A DNA stretch of 64,000 nt from Solimonas terrae. GTDB taxonomy: Bacteria > Pseudomonadota > Gammaproteobacteria > Nevskiales > Nevskiaceae. Each line of letters opens with the position of its first letter. The first letter of the stretch is position 1. Below, in pieces: positions 28,341-36,122 of the stretch. Location: the NCBI RefSeq assembly GCF_011067135.1, contig NZ_JAAMOW010000010.1:1-64000 (forward strand), written 5' to 3'. The notes beneath the pieces were generated by a model, which was given only the letters and a program-made list of their open reading frames with translations, ran no database searches and had not been told where the DNA came from. The translations under genes were made by a program, and so were the position numbers.

Positions 28341-29186
28341 TTGACCGCCGAAGCCCAGCGGCGACTGCAGATCGGAAATTTCGTCGCGCGCCTGCATCAT
28401 CCGCACATACCCGATCCTTCGCACTGCAACGGCGTGCTGTCGCTGCTGCAGCTTTCGCGGATGTTCATTCCCTACGAGTACAGAATGCGTCTGCAAGGCG
28501 ATCAGCCGCTGACGCCTGGGCAATGGCTCCGGCATCTGCACAATGTGGTCCGCGATCCGCTCACCATTAGCCGCTTTCTCTGGCACTGGCTGCGACATCG
28601 CACACTGGCTCAGCGCAAATATCCGTCGATCATCGTGGCGCCAAAGTCCGAGCGATACAGCCTGGATTTTCACTGCGAACAGCAACCCAACCGCGACAGC
28701 CGTGTAACGCTCGGTGCCGATCGCGACGCGTTCGGCATGCCGCGACTCCGGGTTGACTGGCGATATGCCGATGGCGACGTGAATACAGTGCGTCGCGCCA
28801 TCGCCTTGCTGGCCCACGAGCTGCGGCGCTCCGGTGCCGGCGAGTTCGAATACGACCCCGAGGCGGTGGAAGCCGAGATGACGCGCTACGGCGCCTACGG
28901 CGGGCACCATATCGGCACCGCGAGGATGGGTAACGATCCCCGCTCCAGTGTCGTCGATGCGAATGCCTGCGTGCACGGCATGGACAACCTGTTCATTGCC
29001 AGCGCCGCTGTATTCCCGACGTCGAGCCAAGCCAATCCGACCTTGACCGTGGTCGCGTTGGCCCTGCGTCTGGCCGAACGTCTGAAGGTCCTGCACGCGC
29101 GGCAGAGAACGACGGAGTTTCGCGCGTCGGCCCTTCAGGTGTCGAATGACACGGCGCGCGATTCGCATGGCGCGAGCGTGGCATGA
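28341..29186 (+). pseudogene. GMC-family oxidoreductase, C-terminal part only
   Basis: From about 28,325 the sequence encodes the C-terminal half of a flavin-dependent GMC oxidoreductase (choline/glucose dehydrogenase superfamily). The GMC_oxred_C signature is intact: GAYGGHHIGTARMGNDPRSS with the catalytic His region, then NLFIASAAVFPTSSQANPT. The N-terminal FAD-binding Rossmann part, which should supply about 250 residues with a GxGxxG motif, is absent. No genuine start exists; 28341 is a TTG only by chance of frame. The 3' end overlaps the following epimerase start (ATGA), so it was once translated in an operon with that gene. Confidence 0.88.
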
Positions 29187-30199
29187 AGCGGCGCATCCTG
29201 GTGCTCGGCGCCGGTGGCCTTGTCGGCCACGCCGTGGTCGAAGCGCTGTCGCGTGCCGACTGGGCCTTTCCGATCGTCGCTAGCCACCGGCGCAGGGTGA
29301 CGGGCAGCCCGGCAGCCGGCCCTGTGCTCGATGCGTGCGACGAAGCGGCCTTGTCGCGGGCAATGGAAAACGTCGACGCCGTCGTCAATTGCGTGGCCGG
29401 CGATGCACGCACGATCACCGGCACGGCTCAGGCGCTGGCGACGGTCGCGACCCGCCAAGTGCTTGAACCGCGTGTCATCCATCTCAGCTCGATGGCGGTC
29501 TACGGCTCGGCGGTGGGCGTGGTCGACGAGTCGGCGCCGCTCAAGGGAGATATCGGCGCTTATTCGATAGCCAAGATCCAAGCGGAACGCTCGGCACTCG
29601 CCTACGGCCATACGGTCATCCTGCGTCCAGGCTGCATCTACGGACCAACGAGCAGCCAATGGAGCCTGCGCATTGCCCGTTGTCTGATCCGCGGTCGGCT
29701 CGGTGAGCTGCGCGCGGACGGCGCCGGCTATTGCAATCTGATCTATATCGACGATCTGGCCGCCGTGATCCTGCGAGCGCTGACCTGTCCCGCCATCGAG
29801 GGCCAGACCTTCAACCTTGCGACGTCGGGGACGACGACCTGGAATCAGTACTTTGAGCAATTTGCCGAGGCACTCGGCCTCGGCGGCGGCTCTTCGTTGA
29901 CGCGGGAACAGCTGTGGCTGGAGATGCGATGCCTGGCGCCGCTGCTGAAGATTGCGGAACTTGTCGCGCGCCAGCTGCTTTCGCCTTCATCGGTGGGCCG
30001 CATACCGCCGGCACTGCCGCCGTCTTTATTCAGACTGTTTCGTCAGCGAATCCGACTCGATACCGGCAAAGCCGAACGCATTCTGGCACTGGCGCCGACG
30101 CCCGTGCACGAGGCACTGCGTGCCACTGCTGCCAGCATGCGCGAGCTCGAGGCGAGCGCCTTGCAGCGACCCGCATCAGGCCGACAAGGTCAGCGGTGA
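29183..30199 (+). CDS. NAD-dependent epimerase/dehydratase family protein
   Basis: This is an extended short-chain dehydrogenase of 338 residues. The nucleotide-binding motif VLGAGGLVGHAVVEAL lies at the N-terminus. The catalytic triad region reads HLSSMAVYG (Ser) and AYSIAKIQAE (Tyr-x3-Lys near residue 130). RPGCIYGP and a YCNLIYIDDLAAVI substrate segment follow, as in nucleotide-sugar epimerases. Its substrate is unknown. The ATG overlaps the stop of the GMC oxidoreductase remnant, so the deletion that fused ackA to the GMC gene has put it behind the tkt-HAD-ackA promoter. It is convergent with the next gene. Confidence 0.85.
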   Translation: MKRRILVLGAGGLVGHAVVEALSRADWAFPIVASHRRRVTGSPAAGPVLDACDEAALSRAMENVDAVVNCVAGDARTITGTAQALATVATRQVLEPRVIHLSSMAVYGSAVGVVDESAPLKGDIGAYSIAKIQAERSALAYGHTVILRPGCIYGPTSSQWSLRIARCLIRGRLGELRADGAGYCNLIYIDDLAAVILRALTCPAIEGQTFNLATSGTTTWNQYFEQFAEALGLGGGSSLTREQLWLEMRCLAPLLKIAELVARQLLSPSSVGRIPPALPPSLFRLFRQRIRLDTGKAERILALAPTPVHEALRATAASMRELEASALQRPASGRQGQR

Positions 30200-30218
30200 T
30201 GGCGGATCGCCGCCGCGG

Positions 30219-30563
30219 CTAGCGCTCCGAATTGACGACGACCTTGCACGTTGCGATCGAAGCGGTGTTGCCGACTTCGGCGCGGCCATTGGCGCCGATG
30301 GCGATCCACGCATGCGGCCGCTTGGCCATGCGCTCAACGTACTTTTCCATCAGGCGATGGGCTTCGCCGGGATCACGCGTCGGCCGATAAGGTGAGCCAT
30401 CAGGGCGTATCGGCAGGCCCGCGGCGTTCAGTGACGCCACGGTGCGTCCTTCATGCACCGCAACGGCGGCGTCCAAGGCATCGAGGACGTCCAATTCGTG
30501 CTTCCCAAGGGACGGGCGCTCCGGCAAACGGCGCTGCGCAACGATTTTCAATGACGGTTTCAT
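30219..30563 (-). CDS. hypothetical protein
   Basis: The 114-residue soluble protein has a basic N-terminus (MKPSLKIVAQRRLPERPSLG), a helix around ELDVLDALDAAVAVHEGRTV, and the motif IRPDGSPYRPTRDPGEAHRL. The C-terminal part could be beta-rich (HAWIAIGANGRAEVG). The start at 30563 is supported by GAGGGAGA about 8 bases upstream. The family is not recognised. It is a single gene convergent with the epimerase. Confidence 0.6.
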   Translation of the reverse strand: MKPSLKIVAQRRLPERPSLGKHELDVLDALDAAVAVHEGRTVASLNAAGLPIRPDGSPYRPTRDPGEAHRLMEKYVERMAKRPHAWIAIGANGRAEVGNTASIATCKVVVNSER

Positions 30564-30803
30564 AAGATCGTCTCCCTCAGGTTTTGCCAGACTCAACACA
30601 GAATCGGGGCGTGGCAGCAGATGCGGCCAATGGATGAAACGGCCCGAAGCATATGAAGTGCAGCCATCTCGGTCTGTGTGCTGGACCACACAAAGCGGCG
30701 CGAATGGTGCCGTCCGTTCGTCGCCGTTCGCGCCGCGTTATCCTGTACCGCTGCGCGCGCTAGTCGCGCTGCCAGGACAAGCTGGTTTTCCAACGGGCAG
30801 GGC

Positions 30804-31667
30804 ATGAAACTCGAAACTGAAGTGCGTCGTTATCCGGTTCCTGGCGGGATCGAGGTGGAGGCCGACGTCGGCGGCGATCCGTCGCGGCCAGCGGTCATCC
30901 TCATGCACGGTGGTGGCCAGACGCGTCATTCCTGGGGCGGGGCGTTGCGCGAACTGCTGGCGCGCGGATTTCACGTCATCAACCTCGACGCACGCGGGCA
31001 TGGCGATAGCGATTGGGCGCCGGATGCGGACTACTCGCTGCAGGCCATGACCGGCGATCTGCGCGCGGTGATCGCGACCCTGTCATCGCCGCCGGCACTG
31101 GTCGGCGCGTCGATGGGCGGGATCACGTCGCTGTATGCGGTCGGCAATGGCGAGCCGACGCTGGCCAGCGCGCTGGTGCTGGTGGATGTCGTGCCGCGTG
31201 TCGATGCCGCGGGCGGCAAGAAGATTGGCGAATTCATGCGCGCCAACGCCGATGGTTTTGCGACGCTTGGAGCGGCGGCGGATGCGGTCAGCGCATACAA
31301 CCCGCACCGGCCGCGGCCGAAGGATATTTCCGGGCTGATGAAGAATCTGCGCCTGCGTGAAGACGGTCGCCTGCACTGGCACTGGGATCCGCGCTTCGTC
31401 AACAACGCAGCGCGCGTCGAGCCGCCGCAATTTGCCGAGCTGCTGCTGGACGCCGCCGATCGCGTACGGATTCCGACGCTGCTGGTGCGCGGCATGCAGA
31501 GCGATATCGTCTCCGAAGCCGGCGTCGAGGAATTCCGGCAGCATCTGCCGGCGTTGGAGATCTACGACGTGGTTGGAGCCGGACACATGGTGGCCGGCGA
31601 CCGCAACGATGCTTTCAATGACGGCGTGATCGGCTTCCTGGAAAAGCACCTGCCGGTCCGCGCCTGA
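30804..31667 (+). CDS. alpha/beta hydrolase
   Basis: The 287-residue protein shows the alpha/beta hydrolase fold. The oxyanion region is VILMHGGGQTRHSWGG, followed by INLDARGHGDSDW and the nucleophile elbow GASMGG (Ser near residue 101). An Asp-bearing loop near LLVRGMQSDIV and the catalytic His in VVGAGHMVAGDRND complete the pattern. These features match the epoxide hydrolase/esterase-like cluster; the substrate is unknown. A GGGCAGGG run lies just before the ATG. It is an isolated gene on the plus strand, convergent with the pyruvate carboxylase remnant at the right end of the island. Confidence 0.88.
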   Translation: MKLETEVRRYPVPGGIEVEADVGGDPSRPAVILMHGGGQTRHSWGGALRELLARGFHVINLDARGHGDSDWAPDADYSLQAMTGDLRAVIATLSSPPALVGASMGGITSLYAVGNGEPTLASALVLVDVVPRVDAAGGKKIGEFMRANADGFATLGAAADAVSAYNPHRPRPKDISGLMKNLRLREDGRLHWHWDPRFVNNAARVEPPQFAELLLDAADRVRIPTLLVRGMQSDIVSEAGVEEFRQHLPALEIYDVVGAGHMVAGDRNDAFNDGVIGFLEKHLPVRA

Positions 31668-31714
31668 ACGCGCAACGCGGCCGGTCCGTTCCGGCCCCGT
31701 TGCCCGTCCGGTGA

Positions 31715-32158
31715 TCAGTCGCCGAGCACGACCAGCAGATCCTTGCCGTTCACCGTCACGCCCGAGGCAACCAGCACCTGCTTGATGGTCGCGTCGCGCG
31801 GCGCAGCGATCACGGTTTCCATCTTCATCGCTTCCAGTGAGATCAGCGGATCGCCCTTGCTGACGACATCGCCGACCTTGACCGCGATCCGCGAGACCAT
31901 GCCCGGCATCGGCGCGCCGATCTGGTCCGGGTCGCCCTCGGCAGCCGTCGGCCTTGCCTGGGCGGACTTCGCGCCGGCCTTGTCGATCCGCACGGCGCGC
32001 GGCTGGCCATTGAGTTCGTAGAACAGCTTCTGGCTGTCCTCGGCCTCGGCGCTGCCCTGCAGGCGGATGACCAGTGACTTGCCCTGGTCGATCTCGACGG
32101 CGATTTCTTCCTGCTCCTGCATGCCGTAGAAGAACGTCGTGGTCCTTGGGACCAGAAA
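31715..32158 (-). pseudogene. pyc: pyruvate carboxylase, C-terminal biotin-carrier fragment
   Basis: This frame encodes 147 residues matching the extreme C-terminus of single-chain pyruvate carboxylase. The tetramerisation segment (FFYGMQEQEEIAVEIDQGKS and LFYELNGQPRAVRI) leads into a biotinyl domain with the biotin-accepting lysine in EAMKMETVI. A full enzyme is about 1,150 residues; the biotin carboxylase and carboxyltransferase domains are missing. The sequence begins exactly at the CCA end of tRNA-Phe; the frame reads on through the tRNA to an ATG at 32203, which is not a credible start. An internal ATG at 32122 lacks a ribosome-binding site. The fragment is almost certainly nonfunctional and marks a recombination junction. 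Confidence 0.8.
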
Positions 32159-32234
32159 TGGTGGCCGGGGACGGAATCGAACCGCCGACACGGGGATTTT
32201 CAATCCCCTGCTCTACCGACTGAGCTACCCGGCC
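32159..32234 (-). tRNA. tRNA-Phe (GAA)
   Basis: The 76-nt cloverleaf includes an encoded CCA. The acceptor stem GGCCGGG pairs with CCCGGCC, the D-arm contains AGCTCAGTCGGTAGAGC, and the anticodon arm GGGGATTGAAAATCCCC has the GAA anticodon. The T-loop is TTCGATT. The last 23-24 nt are duplicated at 3005-3028, marking the gene as an integration target; the copy here is complete. Confidence 0.97.
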
Positions 32235-32757
32235 AAAGGGTCAAAGCTGATAAATCGCCTACTTCTCGGCACGCCTGATCACGCGAAACCGGATCGATCC
32301 TCGGGTAGCTGCACGATGTCCGTGCATTCAAAACCTTTTGAATCCGACCGCGATTTCGGGCGCCGATGCCGCTGAGGCTGCACGAAGACCGCCTCTCGTG
32401 GAGAAGCGGGGCGCGCATTTTCGTCTTTCACGCTCCGACGTGCAAGCGTTTCCGGCTTCATCAAGACGGGGGCACGCACCACGCCGCACGATGGCTGGCC
32501 GATCCAGGCGCGGGGTCCGACGTCGCCGCCGCCTTTCAGGCGTCAATTCCCGTCCGAGTGGCCCGGCAATTCCTGCCGAGATCTGCCGATCGAGCTTCGT
32601 CCCGGGCCTGTCCCTGATGTGACAGCCGGTGCGGCCGGGGCGGCGTAGTGTCCGCCTCACAGACGCGCTGACCGGTTCTCGCGCCAAGCGCGCGGTGGCA
32701 TCGCGTCACAAAGAGCGCGCACTTGAGATGCGTGCAAAAGCGGCGAGGAGAAGTGCG
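32235..32757. other. intergenic region upstream of the LVIVD lipoprotein
   Basis: No gene is supported in these 520 bases. A short inverted repeat (ATTCAAAA-CC-TTTTGAAT) lies at about 32,325-32,342. The region presumably holds the tRNA-Phe promoter on the minus strand and the promoter of the lipoprotein gene on the plus strand. Confidence 0.5.
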
Positions 32758-34146
32758 ATGAAACACCCGATGCGTTGGGCGGTGTTGCTATTCGTATTGG
32801 CAACCCTTGCGGCCTGTGGCAGATCGTCCGGGTCGGTCAGGCTGTCGCCGGCCGACGTGGCGCAGGCCAGCGCGATCACGCCTGCAGCGACGCCGAAGGC
32901 CGATTGTGGCCCGGGCTCGCGACCCGAAACCGGCCTTCAGGGGCGAGCCTCGCAAGCTGATATCGACCGCAGCATCGCGACCGGTGGAATTACCTGCAAC
33001 ACCGAGCTTGTCGGCTCTTTCGTGACGACCGACCCACTGGCGACGGTCGGGGGCTGGAAGGTCGAGCGTTATGTCGATCCGCAGGGGCACGAGTGTGCCT
33101 ATTACGATGCCACGACCATATTTCCGCTGGGCGTCTTCTCGGACGCCATCGGGGTCAATGTGATGGATATGAGCGATCCTTCCAGACCCGTGCTCAGCAC
33201 CCGGCTGACCAGCCCGGCGATGCTGTCCCCGCATGAATCGCTGAACATCAGCGAGAAGCGCGGCATACTGGCCGCCGTGCTAGGCAATCCGGCGTTCGGC
33301 CCCGGTGTGGTCGATCTCTACGACATCTCGCAGGACTGCCGGAACCCGATACTCAAATCGATCAGCCTGCTCGGGGTATTCGGCCACGAGAGCGGCATGT
33401 CGCCGGACGGCAAGACCTTCTTCTCCGCATCGCCCATATCGTCGACGCTCGCCGCCATCGACATCAGCGACCTTTCGTTTCCACTGCCGCTCTGGACCAG
33501 CATCCAGAACTCGCATGGCCTGTCGATCAGCGCCGACGGCAATCGCGCCTATGTGGCGGACACAACCGGCTTCGTGAAGATTCTCGACATCTCGCAGATT
33601 CAGGCGCGGGTCCGGAATCCGAAGGTCACGGAGATATCGAAGCTGACCTGGGACACGCACAGCATTCCGCAAAATGCCGTTCCCGTCACGATCAAGGGCA
33701 AGCCTTATCTGGTCGAAGTGGACGAGTTCGGTGCGGGCTCGAAGGTAGGCGCCGCGCGCATCATCGACATTTCGGATGAAACAAGGCCAAAGGTGATCTC
33801 CAATCTGCGGCTTGAAGTTCACCAGCCGGAGAATTTCGCCGCCATTGCCGGCGACCCGGGCGCCAACGGCACGGCCTATGGCGGATATGCAGCGCATTAC
33901 TGCAATGTTCCGACGCTCGTCGATCCGCCGATTGTGGCCTGCAGCATGATTCTTTCGGGCCTGCGCATCTTCGATATCCGCGATCCCTACCATCCGCGAG
34001 AAGTGGCGTACTTCAGCGCGCCGGGTATGAAAGGCGCGGCGGCGTATTCGCATCCGGCATTTGCGCCGGAACGCAAGGAGGTCTGGTTCAGCGATGCGAG
34101 CAGCGGCTTCTATGCCGTGCGTGTGACCAATGGAGCGTGGCCGTAG
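32758..34146 (+). CDS. LVIVD-repeat lipoprotein (beta-propeller-like)
   Basis: The 462-residue protein has a lipoprotein signal peptide (RWAVLLFVLATLAACG), with the lipobox Cys near residue 20. The body contains about six LVIVD-type repeats, each an IDISD-like core followed by a Pro and strand: GVNVMDMSDPSRP, VVDLYDISQDC, AIDISDLSFP, VKILDISQIQ, ARIIDISDETRP and LRIFDIRDPYHPREVAY. Such repeats build a beta-propeller and are found in secreted proteins of largely unknown role. GAGGAG lies about 8 bases before the ATG. The gene stands alone just outside the tRNA-Phe boundary and is convergent with yggX. Confidence 0.85.
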   Translation: MKHPMRWAVLLFVLATLAACGRSSGSVRLSPADVAQASAITPAATPKADCGPGSRPETGLQGRASQADIDRSIATGGITCNTELVGSFVTTDPLATVGGWKVERYVDPQGHECAYYDATTIFPLGVFSDAIGVNVMDMSDPSRPVLSTRLTSPAMLSPHESLNISEKRGILAAVLGNPAFGPGVVDLYDISQDCRNPILKSISLLGVFGHESGMSPDGKTFFSASPISSTLAAIDISDLSFPLPLWTSIQNSHGLSISADGNRAYVADTTGFVKILDISQIQARVRNPKVTEISKLTWDTHSIPQNAVPVTIKGKPYLVEVDEFGAGSKVGAARIIDISDETRPKVISNLRLEVHQPENFAAIAGDPGANGTAYGGYAAHYCNVPTLVDPPIVACSMILSGLRIFDIRDPYHPREVAYFSAPGMKGAAAYSHPAFAPERKEVWFSDASSGFYAVRVTNGAWP

Positions 34147-34222
34147 CGGGCGCCGATTTTCCGGGAGGCCCGGCTGCGTGCCAGGTGCCCAATGCCTGGC
34201 TGCGCCACTTCGAGCCGGGTTT

Positions 34223-34504
34223 TCAGTCGGGCTTGGAAGCGGGTGCGACGTAGCCGGTCCGGGTCAACTCACCGCCGTCGAAGAAGAACTTTTCCAGTTC
34301 TTCGCTCAGTTGCTTGCGGGCGCTGGCATCGGCGAGCGACAGACGATACTCGTTGATCAGACGCGTCTGGTGCTCGATCCACATCTGCCAGGCCTTCCTG
34401 GAAACCTGCTCGTGGATGCGTTTGCCGAGCGGCCCGGGCAGCGGCGGACGTTCTAGACCTTCGGCATCGATGCCGAGTTTGATGCAGTGGACAGTACGGC
34501 TCAT
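34223..34504 (-). CDS. yggX: oxidative damage protection protein YggX (Fe(2+) trafficking)
   Basis: The small 93-residue protein starts with the conserved MSRTVHCIKLGIDAEGLERPP. The single Cys at position 7 is important in the family, and the KAWQMWIEHQTRLINEYRL helix follows. YggX helps protect Fe-S clusters and limits iron-dependent oxidative damage. It is next to mutY, itself a Fe-S enzyme, in many gammaproteobacteria. Its ATG overlaps the mutY stop (ATGA), giving coupling at the end of the asmA-SRPBCC-mutY-yggX chain. Confidence 0.96.
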   Translation of the reverse strand: MSRTVHCIKLGIDAEGLERPPLPGPLGKRIHEQVSRKAWQMWIEHQTRLINEYRLSLADASARKQLSEELEKFFFDGGELTRTGYVAPASKPD

Positions 34505-35553
34505 GAGATCGTGCTCTCGGGTAGTGAGTCGACCATTTTACGGATTGGCGCGGGCAGGCCCAGCGCTGCCAGCCGATTCATGTCGATCCACTGCCAGCGG
34601 GATTCGCCGACGGCGTCGGCGCTCGGCTGCACGCGCAGCTGCGTCGGGTGCAGTTCGAGGTCGAAGTGCGTGAAGCTGTGCGTGAAAGGATCGAGATCGC
34701 GGGTCGCCAGCTGGCGCAGGCTTTGAGCAAGGAGCCAGTCGCCGAGCGGGGCGTCGTTCTCGTGCAGCAGCGGCGGACACCAGAGCGCGCCCCAGAGTCC
34801 GGTCGACGGGCGCCGTTCCAGCAGCAGGCGTCCGGTCTGATCGCGGATCAGCAGCAGCCGGGCGCGGCGTTGCGGACGAACCCGCTTCGGTTTGGCGCCC
34901 GGATACTCGGCGATGTTGTCGGCCTTGCGCGCCTTGCAATCGTCGCTGACCGGACAGCGCGTGCATTTCGGCGCGCGTGCGGTGCACACCGACGCGCCCA
35001 GATCCATCAGCGCCTGCGTGTAGTCGGCGAGCCGCTTGTGCGGCAGCAGTCGTTCGGCTTCCCGCCACAACTGCTTCTGCACGGCGGGCAGGCCGGGCCA
35101 ACCGCCGATCGCGGCGTGACGCGCGAGCACGCGACGGACGTTGCCGTCGAGGATCGCGAGGCGCTGGCCGTGTGCCTGCGCGAGAATCGCGCCGGCGGTC
35201 GAGCGGCCGATGCCGGGCAATGCGGCAACCGCCTCGAAGTCGGACGGAAACTCGCCGCCGTGCTCGCTGACAATAGTTTGTGCGCAACGATGCAGATTGC
35301 GCGCACGCGCGTAGTAACCGAGGCCGGCCCACAGCGCGAGCACCTCGTCGAGCGGTGCGGCGGCGAGGCTGGCGAGATCCGGAAAGCGCTGCAGAAAGCG
35401 TGCGAAGTACGGAATGACGGTGGTGACCTGGGTTTGCTGCAACATCACTTCCGACAGCCAGACCCGATACGGCGAGCGCGGATGCTGCCACGGCAGATCG
35501 TGTCGGCCGTGCAGGTCGAACCAGCTCAGCACGCGTGCGGAAAAGGAGGTCAC
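34501..35553 (-). CDS. mutY: A/G-specific adenine DNA glycosylase
   Basis: MutY removes adenine mispaired with 8-oxoguanine. The 350-residue protein shows EVMLQQTQV with the catalytic Glu, the helix-hairpin-helix ALPGIGRSTAGAI followed by the catalytic Asp in AILDGNVRR, the [4Fe-4S] cysteines CTARAPKCTRCPVSDDC, and a C-terminal NUDIX-like domain. The start is a GTG at 35553 overlapping the stop of the SRPBCC gene; the frame is open further upstream but that part is a shadow of the SRPBCC gene. The stop overlaps yggX. Confidence 0.96.
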   Translation of the reverse strand: MTSFSARVLSWFDLHGRHDLPWQHPRSPYRVWLSEVMLQQTQVTTVIPYFARFLQRFPDLASLAAAPLDEVLALWAGLGYYARARNLHRCAQTIVSEHGGEFPSDFEAVAALPGIGRSTAGAILAQAHGQRLAILDGNVRRVLARHAAIGGWPGLPAVQKQLWREAERLLPHKRLADYTQALMDLGASVCTARAPKCTRCPVSDDCKARKADNIAEYPGAKPKRVRPQRRARLLLIRDQTGRLLLERRPSTGLWGALWCPPLLHENDAPLGDWLLAQSLRQLATRDLDPFTHSFTHFDLELHPTQLRVQPSADAVGESRWQWIDMNRLAALGLPAPIRKMVDSLPESTIS

Positions 35554-36122
35554 GGAGCGCTGATATCGTGATGCGCGATCGCCAGCGCTTCGATGCCGGC
35601 CGCGGTCGCATGCGCTTCGCGCCGCATCGTGCGCTCGATCAGCCAGGGACCGAGCAATGGCGGTACCCAGAAGTCGGGTTCGAGTTCGGCGCTGAAGCTC
35701 AGGCAGGTTTGCGCACCGCATTGTGCGAGTTGCCACGCCGCCTTGCCGTAGCGCAGATTGCTCATTGAAGGAATGACGACGGCATCGAGCCGATAGCGAT
35801 CATGATCCTGCGTGTCGCGCACGTCCTGGACCTGCTTGAGACGCGTGCAGAAAAAGCTGACGCACACCCGGACCCTCGTGCGCCAGCGCTCGACGCCGGG
35901 TGTCGGTGAGGGCAGGGGTTCGACGTCTTCGACGGCGTCATTGATTTTCGGCAGGTTGTGGAAATCGCTGAACACCGCGTAGCTGTCGGCGAGCGGCGCA
36001 TCGAGGCGCGCCTGCAGCTCGATGTGATAGCGCGCACCGTCGCGCCCTACATCGAGCTGATCGACGCTTTCGGCCAGCGCCGGCGTCGCCATGCAGAGCA
36101 ACAGGCATCCGGCCAGCCTCAC
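35550..36122 (-). CDS. secreted SRPBCC (START-like) domain protein
   Basis: The 190-residue protein has a cleavable signal peptide (MRLAGCLLLCMATPALA). It continues as a START/Bet v1-like fold, with the opening helix segment DSYAVFSDFHNLPKINDAV, strands around WRTRVRVCVSFFC, and a long C-terminal helix (GPWLIERTMRREAHATAAGI). Such proteins bind hydrophobic ligands; the partner is unknown. Its first codon overlaps the asmA stop (ATGA) and its stop overlaps mutY, so it is the middle of a fully coupled chain. Confidence 0.85.
   Translation of the reverse strand: MRLAGCLLLCMATPALAESVDQLDVGRDGARYHIELQARLDAPLADSYAVFSDFHNLPKINDAVEDVEPLPSPTPGVERWRTRVRVCVSFFCTRLKQVQDVRDTQDHDRYRLDAVVIPSMSNLRYGKAAWQLAQCGAQTCLSFSAELEPDFWVPPLLGPWLIERTMRREAHATAAGIEALAIAHHDISAP

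Larger units (their letters stand above)
3005..32181. mobile_element. putative tRNA-Phe-bounded genomic island, about 29 kb, no integrase left
   Basis: The region is flanked by direct repeats derived from the 3' end of tRNA-Phe: a 24-bp partial copy at 3005-3028, and the intact gene whose CCA end is at 32159. The orientation is the one expected if an element inserted at the tRNA 3' end, with the gene reconstituted on the right. The content fits an island: a toxin-antitoxin pair just inside the left end, small orphan genes, a sugar-phosphate operon, a giant glucan synthase, and several truncated genes (acetate kinase, GMC oxidoreductase, pyruvate carboxylase). No integrase, transposase or conjugation gene is visible, so it would be immobilised. 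The boundaries are seen directly; the island status is inferred. Confidence 0.55.

Noticed and set aside
3005..32181. A functional integrative element
   Set aside because: No integrase, excisionase, transposase or transfer gene is visible, so only a remnant island is claimed.
31715..32203. Biotin-carrier protein starting within tRNA-Phe
   Set aside because: The first 15 codons are a translation of the tRNA itself; the real homology starts at the CCA end, so it is a truncated gene, not a complete one.
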